A stretch of DNA of 64,000 nt from the NCBI RefSeq assembly GCF_027924965.1, contig NZ_AP027056.1, positions 496,001 through 560,000 of the forward strand, written 5' to 3'. The position numbers were made by a program, and so were the translations under genes. Below the pieces are notes generated by a model. It made no database searches. It was not told the origin of the DNA and saw only the letters and a list, made by a program, of their open reading frames with translations. Positions 1 through 10,103 of the stretch are shown in pieces. Numbering within the stretch: position 1 is the first letter of the stretch; each line of letters begins with the position of its first letter. Origin of the DNA: Limnohabitans sp. TEGF004. GTDB taxonomy: Bacteria; Pseudomonadota; Gammaproteobacteria; Burkholderiales; Burkholderiaceae_C.

Positions 1-1099
1 CCCAAGCCTTGACAGGCGCGAGGCTGTTGAACCCATTCATGCCCCAGTTGCGCAGCGCTTGCACGCCAGGGTTGGGGTGGGCGAACAGGCGTTGCAAGCC
101 ATCGCAGGCTAGCCATGTAGGCACCATATCGGCTTTGCGGGCACGTTCGTAGCGGCGCATGAAGTAGCGGTCGCCCACACTGCGCCAGTAGTCTTTGGCT
201 TCACGGGCTTTCAGTACGTTTGCCAACTCTGCAACATCGGCCAAGCCGAGGTTGAGCCCGAGGCCAGCGAGGGGGTGAATGTTGTGCGCCGCATCGCCCG
301 CCAATGCCCATGCGCTGCCATTGGCAAAGTTGCCGGTCCAGCGGTCGGCGTGGGCCAGTTGCAGCGGCCACATGGCGCGTTCGCTGGTGAGTTCGATTTG
401 GCCAAGTACGCCATTGCTGGCGTTTTCTAGCGCAATGCCAAATGCGTCGGCGCTCAAGGCGAGCATGTCTTTGGCCCGCTCAGGCGGCAGCGACCACACC
501 AAGCTGGCCGTGTCGCCCTGCGCGCCGCCCAAAGGCAGCAGCGCCAAAATTTCTAAGCCCTGTGCACCGTGGTGAAACCACTGCAAGGCTTGCTGGCGGT
601 GCGGCGTGCTGCAACGCACGCGTGCCGCCACGGCATGTTGCTGATACGGCCGCACGTCAAAGTTCACACCCAGCTCATCGCGGGTGGCGCTGGCGCGGCC
701 CTCGCACACCACTGTCAAAGCGGCAGGTTCGGGGGCGGAAAGGGGGGTAATTTCGGCTTGGTAACGCACGGCTTCAGCCAGTTGGGCTTCGAGCACGGGC
801 ACATCCACGATCCAAGTCAGGCCCTCGGGCGTGGGGCTTTCAAAGTGGGTAAAGCCGCCATCGTCGCCCCACACACGCATGTGTTGCACGGGGGTGGCGT
901 GCAGGGCATCTGGCCAGCAGCGCAATTCAGATAGCAAGCTGCGAGAAGCGCTGTTGAGTGAGTAAGCCCTAACGTCCTGAGCGGCTTTAGGGGCTGAGGT
1001 GACCAAACCCACTCGCAGTCTTTGGCGTGCGAGCAGCAAGGCCAAGGTGCGTCCCACCATGCCATCGCCGCGAATACAAACATCCAGTTTTTGAGCCAT
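1..1099 (-). CDS. UbiH/VisC-family FAD-dependent monooxygenase (partial, C-terminus beyond window)
   Basis: Reading inward from the ATG at 1099, 366 codons are open to the window edge. The N-terminus has the dinucleotide-binding Rossmann motif with a GDGMVG core (about residues 11-16). Near residue 270 lies the second FAD motif, GDAAHNIHPLAGLGLNLG, which is characteristic of the UbiH/UbiF/VisC flavin hydroxylases. These enzymes usually hydroxylate the ubiquinone ring using NAD(P)H and oxygen at the membrane. Family length is about 390 residues, so only the last few dozen are missing. The gene is divergent from the MOSC gene, with 32 bases between start codons. Which ubiquinone position it modifies cannot be told from this sequence. 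Confidence 0.85.
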   Translation of the reverse strand, partial: MAQKLDVCIRGDGMVGRTLALLLARQRLRVGLVTSAPKAAQDVRAYSLNSASRSLLSELRCWPDALHATPVQHMRVWGDDGGFTHFESPTPEGLTWIVDVPVLEAQLAEAVRYQAEITPLSAPEPAALTVVCEGRASATRDELGVNFDVRPYQQHAVAARVRCSTPHRQQALQWFHHGAQGLEILALLPLGGAQGDTASLVWSLPPERAKDMLALSADAFGIALENASNGVLGQIELTSERAMWPLQLAHADRWTGNFANGSAWALAGDAAHNIHPLAGLGLNLGLADVAELANVLKAREAKDYWRSVGDRYFMRRYERARKADMVPTWLACDGLQRLFAHPNPGVQALRNWGMNGFNSLAPVKAW

Positions 1100-1131
1100 G
1101 CGCAGATTGTAGGAGGGCGGCACAATGCCGC

Positions 1132-2130
1132 ATGACGTCAAGCTTTCAGCCCTCCATTTCGCAAGCTCAAGAGGCCGCTTTGCCCATACATTCGCCCGCC
1201 GAGTTTGAAGCCTGCATTGCCGCCTTGTGGGTGTTTCCCATCAAGTCGTGCGCAGGCATCTCGGTGCAGCAAGCGGTGCTCACCCCTACGGGCCTCGCCC
1301 ATGACCGTGCGTGGATGGTGGTCGACGCCGACGGCGAAATGGTCACCCAGCGCGAACTGCCGCGCATGGCGCTGATTCAACCGGAGTTGGTTCATTCAGG
1401 GACGGGCTTGGTCGAGCTGGTGTTGCATGCAAGTGGGATGGCCGCTTTGCACTTGCCTTTGACGACTGACGGGTGCTTTGTGCGGGCAGCCAATCCGTCT
1501 GTTTTATCCGAGGCTCGCACCGTCAAAGTCTGTGTGTGGGACGACCAAGTACCCGCTTTCGATATGGGCGCAGAAGCCAGCAAGTGGCTGACTGATTTTT
1601 TGGGCAACAGCCTAGGCCCTTTGCGTTTGGTGCGCTTTGACGACAACCACCATCGACCCAGTAACGTCAAGTGGACGCAAGGCTTTTCCTCGTTCAACCA
1701 GTTCAGTGACGGTTTTCCTGTGCTGGTGGCCAGCACCGCGTCGCTGGATGAACTCAATGCGCGTTTGCAAGCCAAAGACGAAGCGATGGTGGATATGCGG
1801 CGTTTTCGTGCCAATGTGGTGTTGGGTGATATGGAGACGTCGTATCCGTTGAACGCACACGACGAAGACCGCATTGGCACGCTCACGTGTCACACCGAGC
1901 ATGAGGCGGTGCAGCTCACGCCCGTTAAGCCTTGTCCACGTTGCCCTATCCCCAACATTAACCCCGATTCAGCCCAAAGCCACCCTGCGGTGAATGACAC
2001 CTTGCAGGCCTATCGACAAGACCCGCGCGTCAATGGCGCATTGACCTTCGGCATGAACTGTTTGCCCGTGGCGGGCATTGGCCAAGTTCTGCGCGTGGGC
2101 CAACGCGTCAGCGCCGATTGGGTGTTTTAA
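1132..2130 (+). CDS. MOSC-domain molybdenum-cofactor protein (YcbX/mARC type)
   Basis: A protein of 332 residues beginning MTSSFQPSISQ. An N-terminal beta-barrel module opens with VFPIKSC, and the C-terminal MOSC domain has the KPCPRCPIPNIN motif, whose cysteine binds the molybdenum cofactor in YcbX and mARC proteins. Known relatives reduce N-hydroxylated compounds with electrons from a flavin or ferredoxin partner. No ferredoxin domain is fused here, unlike E. coli YcbX. The frame is open further upstream, but ATG 1132 is the first start that avoids overlap with the divergent gene and matches the expected family N-terminus. The substrate is not predictable. Confidence 0.85.
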   Translation: MTSSFQPSISQAQEAALPIHSPAEFEACIAALWVFPIKSCAGISVQQAVLTPTGLAHDRAWMVVDADGEMVTQRELPRMALIQPELVHSGTGLVELVLHASGMAALHLPLTTDGCFVRAANPSVLSEARTVKVCVWDDQVPAFDMGAEASKWLTDFLGNSLGPLRLVRFDDNHHRPSNVKWTQGFSSFNQFSDGFPVLVASTASLDELNARLQAKDEAMVDMRRFRANVVLGDMETSYPLNAHDEDRIGTLTCHTEHEAVQLTPVKPCPRCPIPNINPDSAQSHPAVNDTLQAYRQDPRVNGALTFGMNCLPVAGIGQVLRVGQRVSADWVF

Positions 2131-2155
2131 GTCTGGGCATTGAAGCCCGCAGAGC

Positions 2156-2587
2156 TCAGCGATCAGGGTTGGGCGCAATAGGTCGCGTCACCTCGCGCAA
2201 GATGCCGCCACTTTGCACACTGCCCGTGCTGTTGCCATCCCCACGCACACGGGCTTCGCAGGCCTCGCGGTCGTCGCCCTTGAACACGCGGCAGCGCTTG
2301 AGTTGGTTCTTTTCAAACAAGTTGGCTGTGGTGTCGCTCAGCAGGTTGCGTTTGGCTTCGGCCAAGGCATTGCGTGCTTCTAGGCGGCAAGCGGCTAAGT
2401 CTTGCGTTGCTTGCTGGGCTTCGCATTCGGTCAAGTCTTGTTGGTAGCGGGCCGTGAGTTCGTCTTGCGGCTGTGCAGGTGTTTGAGCTTGTACGTGCAG
2501 GCAAAAGCTGGCGCAAATTAGCACTTGGGCGGCGAGCAAAGCGGGGCGAAAAACGATTGAAAAAATGGTGCTGTTTATGCGGTTCAT
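2156..2587 (-). CDS. Small secreted hypothetical protein
   Basis: A protein of 143 residues with a plausible Sec signal peptide: a hydrophobic stretch through about residue 33, then a VQAQ cleavage region. The mature part is highly charged and predicted helical, with regularly placed cysteines (CEAQQ, CRLEA, CRVFKG, CEARV). I do not recognise a characterised family. It is convergent with the MOSC gene and divergent from ychF, with 62 bases to the ychF start. Likely periplasmic; function unknown. Confidence 0.6.
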   Translation of the reverse strand: MNRINSTIFSIVFRPALLAAQVLICASFCLHVQAQTPAQPQDELTARYQQDLTECEAQQATQDLAACRLEARNALAEAKRNLLSDTTANLFEKNQLKRCRVFKGDDREACEARVRGDGNSTGSVQSGGILREVTRPIAPNPDR

Positions 2588-2618
2588 CTGTGGTTCCTAG
2601 GCGAGCAACCCGCCTCAT

Positions 2619-2624
2619 TACAAT
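2619..2624 (+). promoter_or_regulatory. Candidate -10 box for ychF
   Basis: TACAAT lies 25 bases upstream of the ychF ATG in the short gap between divergent genes. A -35 element 17 bases further up is weak, so this is a tentative sigma-70 call. Confidence 0.3.
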
Positions 2625-2649
2625 CTACACCAGTTACAAGGATATTTTT

Positions 2650-3741
2650 ATGAGTTTGAAATGCGGCATCGTGGGTTTGCCCAACGTTGGCAAATCCACC
2701 CTGTTCAACGCCCTGACCAAAGCGGGCATCGCGGCAGAGAATTACCCCTTTTGCACCATTGAGCCAAACACCGGCGTGGTCGAAGTGCCTGATCCACGCT
2801 TGCAACAGCTGTCAGACATCATCATCCCAGAGCGCGTGGTACCTGCCATTGTGGAATTTGTGGACATCGCTGGCCTCGTAGCTGGCGCCAGCACGGGCGA
2901 AGGCTTGGGCAACAAGTTCTTGGCCCACATCCGCGAAACCGACGCCATCGTCAACGTGGTGCGCTGCTTTGAAGACGACAACGTCATTCACGTGGCCAAC
3001 AAGGTTGACCCCATTGCCGACATCGAAGTGATTCAGACCGAGCTGTGCTTGGCCGACTTGGCTGCTGTGGAAAAAGCCATTCACCGCGTGAGCAAAATTG
3101 CCCGCTCTGGCGACAAAGAAGCCGTCAAGCAAATGGCGATTCTTGAGAAGTGCCAAGCCGCGTTGAACGACACTAAGCCCGTGCGCACCATCGACTTCAG
3201 CAAAGAAGAGCGCGCCGAACTCAAGCAGTTCTTCTTCATCACAGCCAAGCCCGCTATGTTTGTGGCCAACGTGTCGGAAGATGGCTTTGAGAACAACCCG
3301 TTCTTGGACCGCCTCAAAGAGTTTGCGAAAGCGCAAAACGCACCCGTGGTGGCCATCTGCGCCAAGATCGAAGCCGAGTTGTCCGAGATGGAAGACGCTG
3401 ACCGCTTGGAGTTCCTCAAAGAACTCGGCCAAGACGAGCCAGGCCTGAACCGCCTCATTCGCTCTGCCTACACCTTGCTGGGCTTGCAAACTTACTTCAC
3501 CGCTGGCGTGAAAGAAGTGCGCGCATGGACCATCCATGTGGGCGACACCGGCCCACAAGCCGCTGGCGTGATTCACACCGACTTCGAAAAGGGCTACATC
3601 CGCGCCCAGACCATCGCGTTTGACGACTTCATCACCTTTAAAGGTGAACAAGGCGCCAAAGACGCAGGCAAGATGCGCGCTGAAGGCAAGGAATACGTGG
3701 TCAAAGATGGCGACGTGATGAACTTCTTATTCAGCTCTTAA
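2650..3741 (+). CDS. ychF: Ribosome-binding ATPase YchF
   Basis: A 363-residue Obg-family P-loop protein, the same length as E. coli YchF. The P-loop is GLPNVGKST (residues 9-17), the DxxG motif is in VDIAGLV, and the nucleotide-specificity motif reads NVSEDG rather than NKxD, the change that makes YchF prefer ATP over GTP. The C-terminal TGS domain holds the motif [10 protein letters not shown] and ends in MNFLFSS. It binds ribosomes and links to stress and translation control. The frame is open upstream to 2473, but [14 protein letters not shown] at 2650 is the conserved start. A strong terminator follows 15 bases after the stop. Confidence 0.97.
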   Translation: MSLKCGIVGLPNVGKSTLFNALTKAGIAAENYPFCTIEPNTGVVEVPDPRLQQLSDIIIPERVVPAIVEFVDIAGLVAGASTGEGLGNKFLAHIRETDAIVNVVRCFEDDNVIHVANKVDPIADIEVIQTELCLADLAAVEKAIHRVSKIARSGDKEAVKQMAILEKCQAALNDTKPVRTIDFSKEERAELKQFFFITAKPAMFVANVSEDGFENNPFLDRLKEFAKAQNAPVVAICAKIEAELSEMEDADRLEFLKELGQDEPGLNRLIRSAYTLLGLQTYFTAGVKEVRAWTIHVGDTGPQAAGVIHTDFEKGYIRAQTIAFDDFITFKGEQGAKDAGKMRAEGKEYVVKDGDVMNFLFSS

Positions 3742-3756
3742 TTGCGCATTGCCCAC

Positions 3757-3787
3757 AAAAAAGCCCGCTTACAGAGCGGGCTTTTTT
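3757..3787. terminator. Bidirectional rho-independent terminator between ychF and accD
   Basis: Inverted repeat AAGCCCGCT / AGCGGGCTT with a five-base loop, flanked by an A-run on the left and a T-run on the right. It can serve the convergent ychF and accD transcripts. Confidence 0.9.
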
Positions 3788-3805
3788 GATGGGGCGTGGC
3801 TTTGG

Positions 3806-4678
3806 TCAGACCACAGCATCCGCGGGCTGACGTTGCAACATAGCCAAGGTGCTGGCAATGGTTTTGCGCAGTTCGCGACGGTCGCAAATCATGTCGATGG
3901 CGCCTTTTTGCTGCAAGAACTCGGCACGTTGGAAGCCTGCGGGCAATGTCACGCGCACGGTGTTTTCAATCACGCGTGGGCCGGCAAAGCCAATCAGCGC
4001 GTTAGGTTCAGCGATAACCACGTCACCTACAAACGCAAAGCCGGCTGACACGCCGCCCATGGTGGGGTCGGTCAACACGGCGATGTAGGGCAAACCTTTT
4101 TTGGCCAAGCGGGTGAGCGAGGCGTTGGTTTTGGCCATTTGCATGAGCGAGAGCAATCCCTCTTGCATGCGTGCGCCGCCGGTGGCGGTGAAGCAGATGA
4201 ACGGCACTTTTTGCTCAATGGCGGCGTGCACGCCGCGCACAAAGCGCTCGCCCACGACCGAGCCCATTGAGCCGCCCATGAAGTCAAATTCAAAACAGGC
4301 CACAACCACGTTGATGTTGTGCACCGCGCCGCCCATGACCACCAAGGCGTCTGTTTCGCCTGTGTTTTGCATGGCTTCTTTGAGGCGCTCTGGGTACTTG
4401 CGGCTGTCTTTGAACTTCAAGGCGTCCACAGGCAGCACTTCTTGACCGATTTCGTAGCGGCCTTCGGCGTCGAGGAACATGTCCAAACGGTCGCGGGCGC
4501 TCATGCGGTGGTGGTGGCTGCAAGTAGGGCAGACGTTGTGGTTGGCTTGCAAGTCGCTCTTGTAGAGCACGGTTTCGCAGCTGGGGCACTTGACCCAAAC
4601 ACCTTCGGGCACGCTACGGCGCTCAGACGGTTCGGTGTGTTGAATTTTTGGGGGAAGCAGTTTTTCGAGCCAACTCAT
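3806..4678 (-). CDS. accD: Acetyl-CoA carboxylase carboxyltransferase subunit beta
   Basis: A 290-residue protein with the N-terminal zinc finger CPSC...CPTC (cysteines 31, 34, 50, 53) and the crotonase-like carboxyltransferase core with GGARMQEG and PTMGGVSA. With AccA it transfers the carboxyl group from biotin to acetyl-CoA, the first step of fatty-acid synthesis. It is the last gene of the leu-asd-trp block. The folC gene that often follows accD in Burkholderiales is absent; the convergent ychF terminator comes next. Upstream spacing from trpA is 73 bases. Confidence 0.97.
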   Translation of the reverse strand: MSWLEKLLPPKIQHTEPSERRSVPEGVWVKCPSCETVLYKSDLQANHNVCPTCSHHHRMSARDRLDMFLDAEGRYEIGQEVLPVDALKFKDSRKYPERLKEAMQNTGETDALVVMGGAVHNINVVVACFEFDFMGGSMGSVVGERFVRGVHAAIEQKVPFICFTATGGARMQEGLLSLMQMAKTNASLTRLAKKGLPYIAVLTDPTMGGVSAGFAFVGDVVIAEPNALIGFAGPRVIENTVRVTLPAGFQRAEFLQQKGAIDMICDRRELRKTIASTLAMLQRQPADAVV

Positions 4679-4751
4679 GGTGAGCCTTTCGTCAGTTCTT
4701 TTGGAATTGATTGATTTTAACGGGCGGGGTAGGTATCGTTTTGAGAGACGT

Positions 4752-5561
4752 TCAAGCGTCCAAAGCCTGGCGAATGCCTGTCAAAAACGCGTGCGCAGCA
4801 GCCACTTCTTGGCCTGCTGGCGCGGCTTCGAGCAGCTGGATGATGCGGCTGCCAATCACCACAGCATCGGCCACGCGGCCCACGGCTTTGGCGGTGGCGG
4901 CATCGCGAATGCCAAACCCCACACCCACGGGGATGTGCACATGCTGGCGAATGCGCGGCAGCATGGCTTCCACAGCGTCGGTGTCGAGGTTGCCAGCGCC
5001 GGTCACGCCTTTGAGCGAGACGTAATACACGTAGCCGCTGGCAATGCGTGCCACTTGTTCCATGCGTTTGTCGGTGCTGGTGGGCGCGAGCAAGAAGATC
5101 AAGTCCATGCTGTGCGCGCGCAGGGTCGCGGCGAACTCTTCGCATTCTTCAGGTGGGTAGTCGACGATGAGCACACCGTCCACGCCTGCGGCAGAAGCGT
5201 CTTTGACGAACGAATCTGCGCCGTGCTTGAGGTTGTAGCACTCCACGGGGTTGGCGTATCCCATCAGCACCACGGGGGTGGTGTTGTCGGTTTTACGGAA
5301 CTCGCGCACCATGTCCAGCACTTGGGCGGTGCCAATGCCAAAACGCAGCGCGGCTTCGCCCGCTTTTTGAATCACAGCGCCGTCGGCCATGGGGTCGCTA
5401 AACGGCACGCCCAGCTCGATGATGTCAGCGCCTGCATCCACCATGCCGTGCATGAGGGCGGGCGTGATGTTGGCTTGCGGGAAGCCTGCCATCACATAGG
5501 GGATGAGAGCTTTGCGGCCTTGGGCCTTGAGGGCGGCGAGGGTGGTGTCGATACGGCTCAT
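4752..5561 (-). CDS. trpA: Tryptophan synthase alpha chain
   Basis: A 269-residue TIM-barrel protein starting [15 protein letters not shown]. The motif [11 protein letters not shown] and the segment LIVDYPPEE carry the catalytic Glu and Asp region that cleaves indole-3-glycerol phosphate to indole. Indole is channelled to TrpB. The frame is open 83 codons upstream inside trpB, but the ATG at 5561, eight bases after the trpB stop, is the family start and implies translational coupling. Confidence 0.96.
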   Translation of the reverse strand: MSRIDTTLAALKAQGRKALIPYVMAGFPQANITPALMHGMVDAGADIIELGVPFSDPMADGAVIQKAGEAALRFGIGTAQVLDMVREFRKTDNTTPVVLMGYANPVECYNLKHGADSFVKDASAAGVDGVLIVDYPPEECEEFAATLRAHSMDLIFLLAPTSTDKRMEQVARIASGYVYYVSLKGVTGAGNLDTDAVEAMLPRIRQHVHIPVGVGFGIRDAATAKAVGRVADAVVIGSRIIQLLEAAPAGQEVAAAHAFLTGIRQALDA

Positions 5562-5569
5562 GGTGCGGT

Positions 5570-6859
5570 TCACTTCACAAATTTCATGGTTTGTTCGGCA
5601 GGGCCGCCCTTGACCGTTTGGCCTTGGCAGCTGGGGCGGCAGAAGAAGTCTGCGTTGCTCAGGTCTGCCACCGTGCCAATGTCTTTGTCGCCACGGCCAG
5701 AGAGGTTCACCAAGATGGACTGCTCGGGCTTCATGGTCTTGGCCAGTTTCATGGCGTAGGCCACGGCATGGCTTGATTCCAGCGCGGGGATGATGCCCTC
5801 GGTGCGGCACAGGTAGTGGAAGGCTTCCAGCGCTTCTTTGTCGGTGATGCCCACGTACTCGGCGCGGCCGATGTCCTTGAGGAATGCGTGCTCGGGGCCC
5901 ACGCCGGGGTAGTCAAGGCCAGCGCTCACGCTGTGCGTTTCGGTGATTTGGCCGTTCTCGTCTTGCAAGATGTAGGTGCGGTTGCCGTGCAACACGCCGG
6001 GTGCGCCCAGCTGCAGCGAGCACGAGTGACGGTCGGTGTCCATGCCTTCGCCAGCGGCTTCCACGCCAATGAGGCGTGTGTTGGCGTGGTTGATGTAGGG
6101 GTAAAAGATGCCCATGGCATTGCTGCCGCCGCCCACGCAGGCGATGACGGCATCGGGTTGTTCTTCAGCCATCTTGAGGCTCTTGAACATCTCAGGCATT
6201 TGCGTGAGGCATTCTTCGCCAATCACGCTTTGGAAATCGCGCACCATCATGGGGTAGGGGTGTGGGCCCGCCACCGTGCCGATGATGTAGAAAGTGTTGT
6301 CCACGTTGGCCACCCAGTCGCGCATGGCTTCGTTCAGCGCGTCTTTGAGGGTGCGGCTGCCGCTTTCCACGGGCACAACGGTCGCGCCCAAGAGCTTCAT
6401 GCGGTACACGTTAGGGCTTTGACGCTTGACGTCTTCAGCGCCCATGTAGACCACGCATTCCAAACCGTAGCGTGCACAAATGGTGGCGGTGGCCACGCCG
6501 TGCTGGCCTGCGCCAGTTTCGGCGATCACGCGGGGCTTGCCCATGCGCTTGGCCAGCATGGCTTGGCCGATGGTGTTGTTGATCTTGTGTGCGCCGGTGT
6601 GGTTCAAGTCTTCACGCTTCAAGAAGATTTGCGCACCACCCATTTCGCGGCTCATGCGGGCTGCGTGGTAAATGGGCGAAGGGCGTCCTACAAAGTGAGC
6701 AAGTTCGTTTTTGAACTCGGCGATGAACGCGGGGTCGTGTTGGTATTTGGCGTACGCGTCTTTGAGCTCTTCAATCGCGTGGGTCAGCGTTTCGCTGATG
6801 AAGCTGCCGCCGTAAATGCCAAAGTGGCCTTTGGCGTCGGGTTGTTGGTAGTTCGACAT
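5570..6859 (-). CDS. trpB: Tryptophan synthase beta chain
   Basis: A 429-residue PLP enzyme. The PLP lysine is K92 in HTGAHKINN, the phosphate-binding loop GGGSNAMG is present, and the N-terminal YGGSF motif is intact. It joins indole and serine to make tryptophan in the alpha2beta2 complex. It is followed directly by trpA and sits 69 bases downstream of trpF. The C-terminus is about 20 residues longer than E. coli TrpB, ending [12 protein letters not shown]. Confidence 0.97.
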   Translation of the reverse strand: MSNYQQPDAKGHFGIYGGSFISETLTHAIEELKDAYAKYQHDPAFIAEFKNELAHFVGRPSPIYHAARMSREMGGAQIFLKREDLNHTGAHKINNTIGQAMLAKRMGKPRVIAETGAGQHGVATATICARYGLECVVYMGAEDVKRQSPNVYRMKLLGATVVPVESGSRTLKDALNEAMRDWVANVDNTFYIIGTVAGPHPYPMMVRDFQSVIGEECLTQMPEMFKSLKMAEEQPDAVIACVGGGSNAMGIFYPYINHANTRLIGVEAAGEGMDTDRHSCSLQLGAPGVLHGNRTYILQDENGQITETHSVSAGLDYPGVGPEHAFLKDIGRAEYVGITDKEALEAFHYLCRTEGIIPALESSHAVAYAMKLAKTMKPEQSILVNLSGRGDKDIGTVADLSNADFFCRPSCQGQTVKGGPAEQTMKFVK

Positions 6860-6928
6860 AGGTTACCTGCAATAGTTGCCTTGGGGCGTCTGCCTCAAGT
6901 GCTTCAAACAAAAAATAGGGAAGGAGGC

Positions 6929-7621
6929 TTAGAGCGGGTGCTCTGCGTCTGCTGCGCGTACGGCTCTGACGAACTCGTGAATCTTGGCAGCATCTTTGAT
7001 GCCTTTGGCCGATTCCACGCCAGAGCTCACGTCCACTGCCAATGAATGGCCGTGGTTACGCAGCGCGCGAATGCCATCGGTCACGTTGGCAGCGTTGAGT
7101 CCACCAGACAAGACGAGGTGAGCGTTGACGTTTGGAGGAAGCTGTGACCAATTGAATGTTTTGCCGCCGCCACCGTAACCGTCGACATGGGCGTCGAGCA
7201 GCACCGCTTGGGCGTCTGAGTAATCTTGCGCGTATTTTAAGAGGTCGAAAGGTTCTTCGCCCGCAGGGGTTTCTAGCGGGATGCGGGCAGCGCGCATCCA
7301 GCGGCGGCCCAAGGTGCGGGCAATCTTGCGGCAGTGGTCAGGTGTTTCATCGCCATGGAACTGCAGCCATGCACCCGGCACTTGCACACAGGCGTGGGCA
7401 ATGGCTTCAGGGGTTTCATTCACAAACAGCAGCACAGGCGTCACGAAGGCGGGCAGGCGCAAGGCTAGCTCGGCAGCGCGCTCCACCGTCACAGCACGGG
7501 GGCTGGGGGCGTACATCACAAAGCCAATGGCGTCCACTCCAGCGGCCACGGCGGCGTCGACATCTTGCTCACGGGTGAGTCCACAAATTTTGATACGTGT
7601 TCGGTTGATGGTGCGGTTCAT
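6929..7621 (-). CDS. trpF: Phosphoribosylanthranilate isomerase
   Basis: A 230-residue TIM barrel with the conserved N-terminal KICGLT catalytic cysteine and LLDAHVDGYGG / LSGGLNAANV phosphate-binding segments. It performs the Amadori rearrangement in tryptophan synthesis. Its ATG overlaps the truA stop by four bases (ATGA), so it is probably translationally coupled to truA. ATG 7621 is used; a second in-frame start a few codons in would skip the first residues. Confidence 0.95.
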   Translation of the reverse strand: MNRTINRTRIKICGLTREQDVDAAVAAGVDAIGFVMYAPSPRAVTVERAAELALRLPAFVTPVLLFVNETPEAIAHACVQVPGAWLQFHGDETPDHCRKIARTLGRRWMRAARIPLETPAGEEPFDLLKYAQDYSDAQAVLLDAHVDGYGGGGKTFNWSQLPPNVNAHLVLSGGLNAANVTDGIRALRNHGHSLAVDVSSGVESAKGIKDAAKIHEFVRAVRAADAEHPL

Positions 7622-8415
7622 GGCAATCCATCATACGCAGGGGTACGGTCAGGCAAATTCCACTGTGCGTCGTAGCGGGGGCCCAAGAAATACAAGCCAT
7701 CGGGGCTGAAGGTGGGGGCGGCGGCATCGCGGTCGCGGGCAGCCAGCACTTCGGCCATCCACTCGGGCGGTTTGTCGCCACTGCCAATCTTCACAAAGCA
7801 GCCCATGAGGTTGCGAATCATGTGGTGCAAAAACGCGCTGGCTTCAAACTCAAAGCGCCACACGGCTGAGCCGGGTTGTGTGCTTTTGCGGGTGATGTCG
7901 ATGCGCGTCATGGTTTTGACGGGTGTGAGGGCTTGGCAGCTGGAGGCGCGAAACGAGGTGAAGTCGTGTTCGCCCATCAGGTACTGCGCGGCTTTTTGCA
8001 TGGCTTCAAGGTCGAGCGGGCGGTACACCCAGCCCACGCGGCCAGCTTCGACGCTGGGGCGCACGGCGGATTCAAGCACCACATAGGCATAGCGGCGCGC
8101 GATGGCGCTGCCTCGGCAGTGGAATTCACGCGGCATTTCTCGCGCCCATTGCACGGCAATGTCGAGCGGCAAATAGCGGTTGGTGCCGCGCACCCACGAG
8201 TAGGGCGTGCGGTCAAGCTCGGTGTCAAAGTGAATCACTTGCATGAGGCCATGCACGCCGGCATCGGTGCGGCCTGCACACAAGCTAGAGACGGGGGTTT
8301 GGGTGAACTTAGACAGCGCTTTTTCAAGCTTGTCCTGCACCGTTTTGCCCGAGGACTGGCTTTGCCAGCCTTCGTAGGCTTGGCCGTTGTAGCTCAAGCC
8401 CATCGCAATGCGCAT
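7618..8415 (-). CDS. truA: tRNA pseudouridine(38-40) synthase
   Basis: A 265-residue protein with the catalytic aspartate D51 in CAGRTDAGVHG and the family motifs YNGQAYEGWQ and FLHHMIRNLMG. It modifies uridines 38-40 in the anticodon arm. It sits between fimV and trpF, the order usual in Burkholderiales. Confidence 0.96.
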   Translation of the reverse strand: MRIAMGLSYNGQAYEGWQSQSSGKTVQDKLEKALSKFTQTPVSSLCAGRTDAGVHGLMQVIHFDTELDRTPYSWVRGTNRYLPLDIAVQWAREMPREFHCRGSAIARRYAYVVLESAVRPSVEAGRVGWVYRPLDLEAMQKAAQYLMGEHDFTSFRASSCQALTPVKTMTRIDITRKSTQPGSAVWRFEFEASAFLHHMIRNLMGCFVKIGSGDKPPEWMAEVLAARDRDAAAPTFSPDGLYFLGPRYDAQWNLPDRTPAYDGLP

Positions 8416-8420
8416 GCGGC

Positions 8421-10088
8421 TTAGCCTCGCTCAGCCAGCCACTTGAGGGCTTTTTCTTTGTCAGCGCCAGAGGCTTCGTTGGCCACTTCTTCCATCAACG
8501 CACGGCTGGTATGCAGTTGGCCTAAGTTCCACAGCTCGTCGGCCAAGTCGATGCGCACTTGGTAGGGGCCAGCGGGTGCATCGTGTTCGTCCAAATCCAA
8601 GGAGATGTTGGGCATCTCCATGGTCGGGCGAATGGGGGGTGCGTCGTGGGGCGCGTGCGTTTCTTCTTGCAGGTCATCCGCGTCATGGGCGTGGTGCTCA
8701 TGGTCGTGGGGATGTTCATGCGTGTCGTGCATGTGCGTGGCCACATCGTGGATGTAGGCGCGTTCGACGGGCTCCGCATGATCGTGCTCAGGCAGGTCGA
8801 GGTTGAACTTCACGTTCAAGGGCGGCAAGCCATGGATGTCGTCTTCGCGCTTGTTCAAAGCGCGACGGCGCCATAAGCCCACCAACACCAAGATGGCGAT
8901 CAGGCTGCCAGCACCCACGGGGGTAAGTGAGTTTTCGCGCAGCTCGTTGAGCCATTCGCTGTTGGCCTCAGCCGCGCTGGCGGGTACATCGACAGCTAAG
9001 ACGCCAGAGGCTGCCTCGGAGGCTGGTGCTGCTGAGCCAGTTACTGTGGCGGCTGCGATTTTGCCGAGTTCAGCGATGTTGCGGCTGAGCTCTGCCGCGC
9101 GAGTTGCCACGTCTTGGGCTTCGCGTTGCTGTGCAATCTTGTCTTCAGCCGCAGTGTCTTTGCTGCCAGGTTTGGCCAAAGTCAATTTGTCTTGGTTGGC
9201 CTTGGCATTTTTGTTTTGTACTTTGGCGTCGAGTTTGCCTTCGGCATCGCGTGACACTTTGGGCACCACACCGCCTGGGGCGCGTGCGGCTAGCTCGGCA
9301 CGGTAGGCCTCAAAGTCTTTGGCCTGGATTTGAATTTCACGGCGCGCTTCTTCGCGCGACACGGCTTTGGCTTCTTGCTCGGTGGGCAAGGTCAGCAAAG
9401 CGCCTTCTTTCATGCGGTTGACGTTGGATTCAACAAACGCATCGGGGTTGCTGCGCAACAAGGCCACCAGCATTTGTTCAAGCGACACACCTTCAGGCGT
9501 TTTGCCCGCACTCAGTTCGCTGGCGGTATCGCCATGTTTGACCGTGATTTGTCCGTTGGACTGTCCATTTTTGCTATAAACCGAAGGCATCTCAGCTGTT
9601 TTGAGATTGCGTTCGCCAATGCCCGGCATCAAAGGGGCGTTAGGCTTTTTGGCACTGCCATCGTCAATGGACAGACTTACATCGCGCAGCAAACGGCCTG
9701 TGGCCCAACGCAAATCAATCAGCAAATCCAAAAAGTTGCTGTTGATGGCTTGTTTGCTGGTGATTTTTAAATAGGGCCAACCGTGGTCTCGGCGCAACAG
9801 TTGCACCTGAACATCGATGGGTTGGCCATTGACCATCGGTACTTCTACCTTGGCTGCTTTGTAAACCTCAGGGCTGGCAATTTTGGCTTCGAGCTCAATT
9901 TGTTCAGCGATGGTGATTTCGCTGACATCGATCTCTACGCGCAAAGCCTCGCCCTGCTTGCTTTGTACGACAGGTCGGCTCAAAGTGAGTGCCTGCGCAC
10001 CGCCGAGGACCGACAGTGACAAGGCTGCCCACAGCGCTGATCGCCGGAACAAATGGGAAGCAGAGCGGTGAGCTTTTTTCATAGCCAA
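8421..10088 (-). CDS. fimV: FimV-family peptidoglycan-binding inner-membrane protein with His-rich cytoplasmic segment
   Basis: A 555-residue protein. In order: signal peptide (about 1-33, ending AQA), FimV N-terminal domain (LTLSRPVVQSKQGEALRVEI onward), LysM-like segment (about residues 180-240, VKHGDTASELS), an Ala/Lys-rich linker, one transmembrane helix near residues 390-410 followed by WRRRALNKRE, and the conserved FimV C-terminal helical domain (about 505-555). FimV proteins help place polar structures such as type IV pili in Pseudomonas. Just before the C-terminal domain, residues about 433-481 hold 14 histidines mixed with Asp and Glu. Short for the family, which often exceeds 800 residues. 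Five bases separate its stop from truA. Confidence 0.9.
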   Translation of the reverse strand: MAMKKAHRSASHLFRRSALWAALSLSVLGGAQALTLSRPVVQSKQGEALRVEIDVSEITIAEQIELEAKIASPEVYKAAKVEVPMVNGQPIDVQVQLLRRDHGWPYLKITSKQAINSNFLDLLIDLRWATGRLLRDVSLSIDDGSAKKPNAPLMPGIGERNLKTAEMPSVYSKNGQSNGQITVKHGDTASELSAGKTPEGVSLEQMLVALLRSNPDAFVESNVNRMKEGALLTLPTEQEAKAVSREEARREIQIQAKDFEAYRAELAARAPGGVVPKVSRDAEGKLDAKVQNKNAKANQDKLTLAKPGSKDTAAEDKIAQQREAQDVATRAAELSRNIAELGKIAAATVTGSAAPASEAASGVLAVDVPASAAEANSEWLNELRENSLTPVGAGSLIAILVLVGLWRRRALNKREDDIHGLPPLNVKFNLDLPEHDHAEPVERAYIHDVATHMHDTHEHPHDHEHHAHDADDLQEETHAPHDAPPIRPTMEMPNISLDLDEHDAPAGPYQVRIDLADELWNLGQLHTSRALMEEVANEASGADKEKALKWLAERG

Positions 10089-10103
10089 AGATATTACTTT
10101 GTT

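Noticed and set aside
2812..3651. 279-codon minus-strand frame
   Set aside because: Shadow of ychF.
5816..7045. 409-codon plus-strand frame
   Set aside because: Antisense to trpB and trpF; Ala/His/Val-rich composition is a coding shadow.
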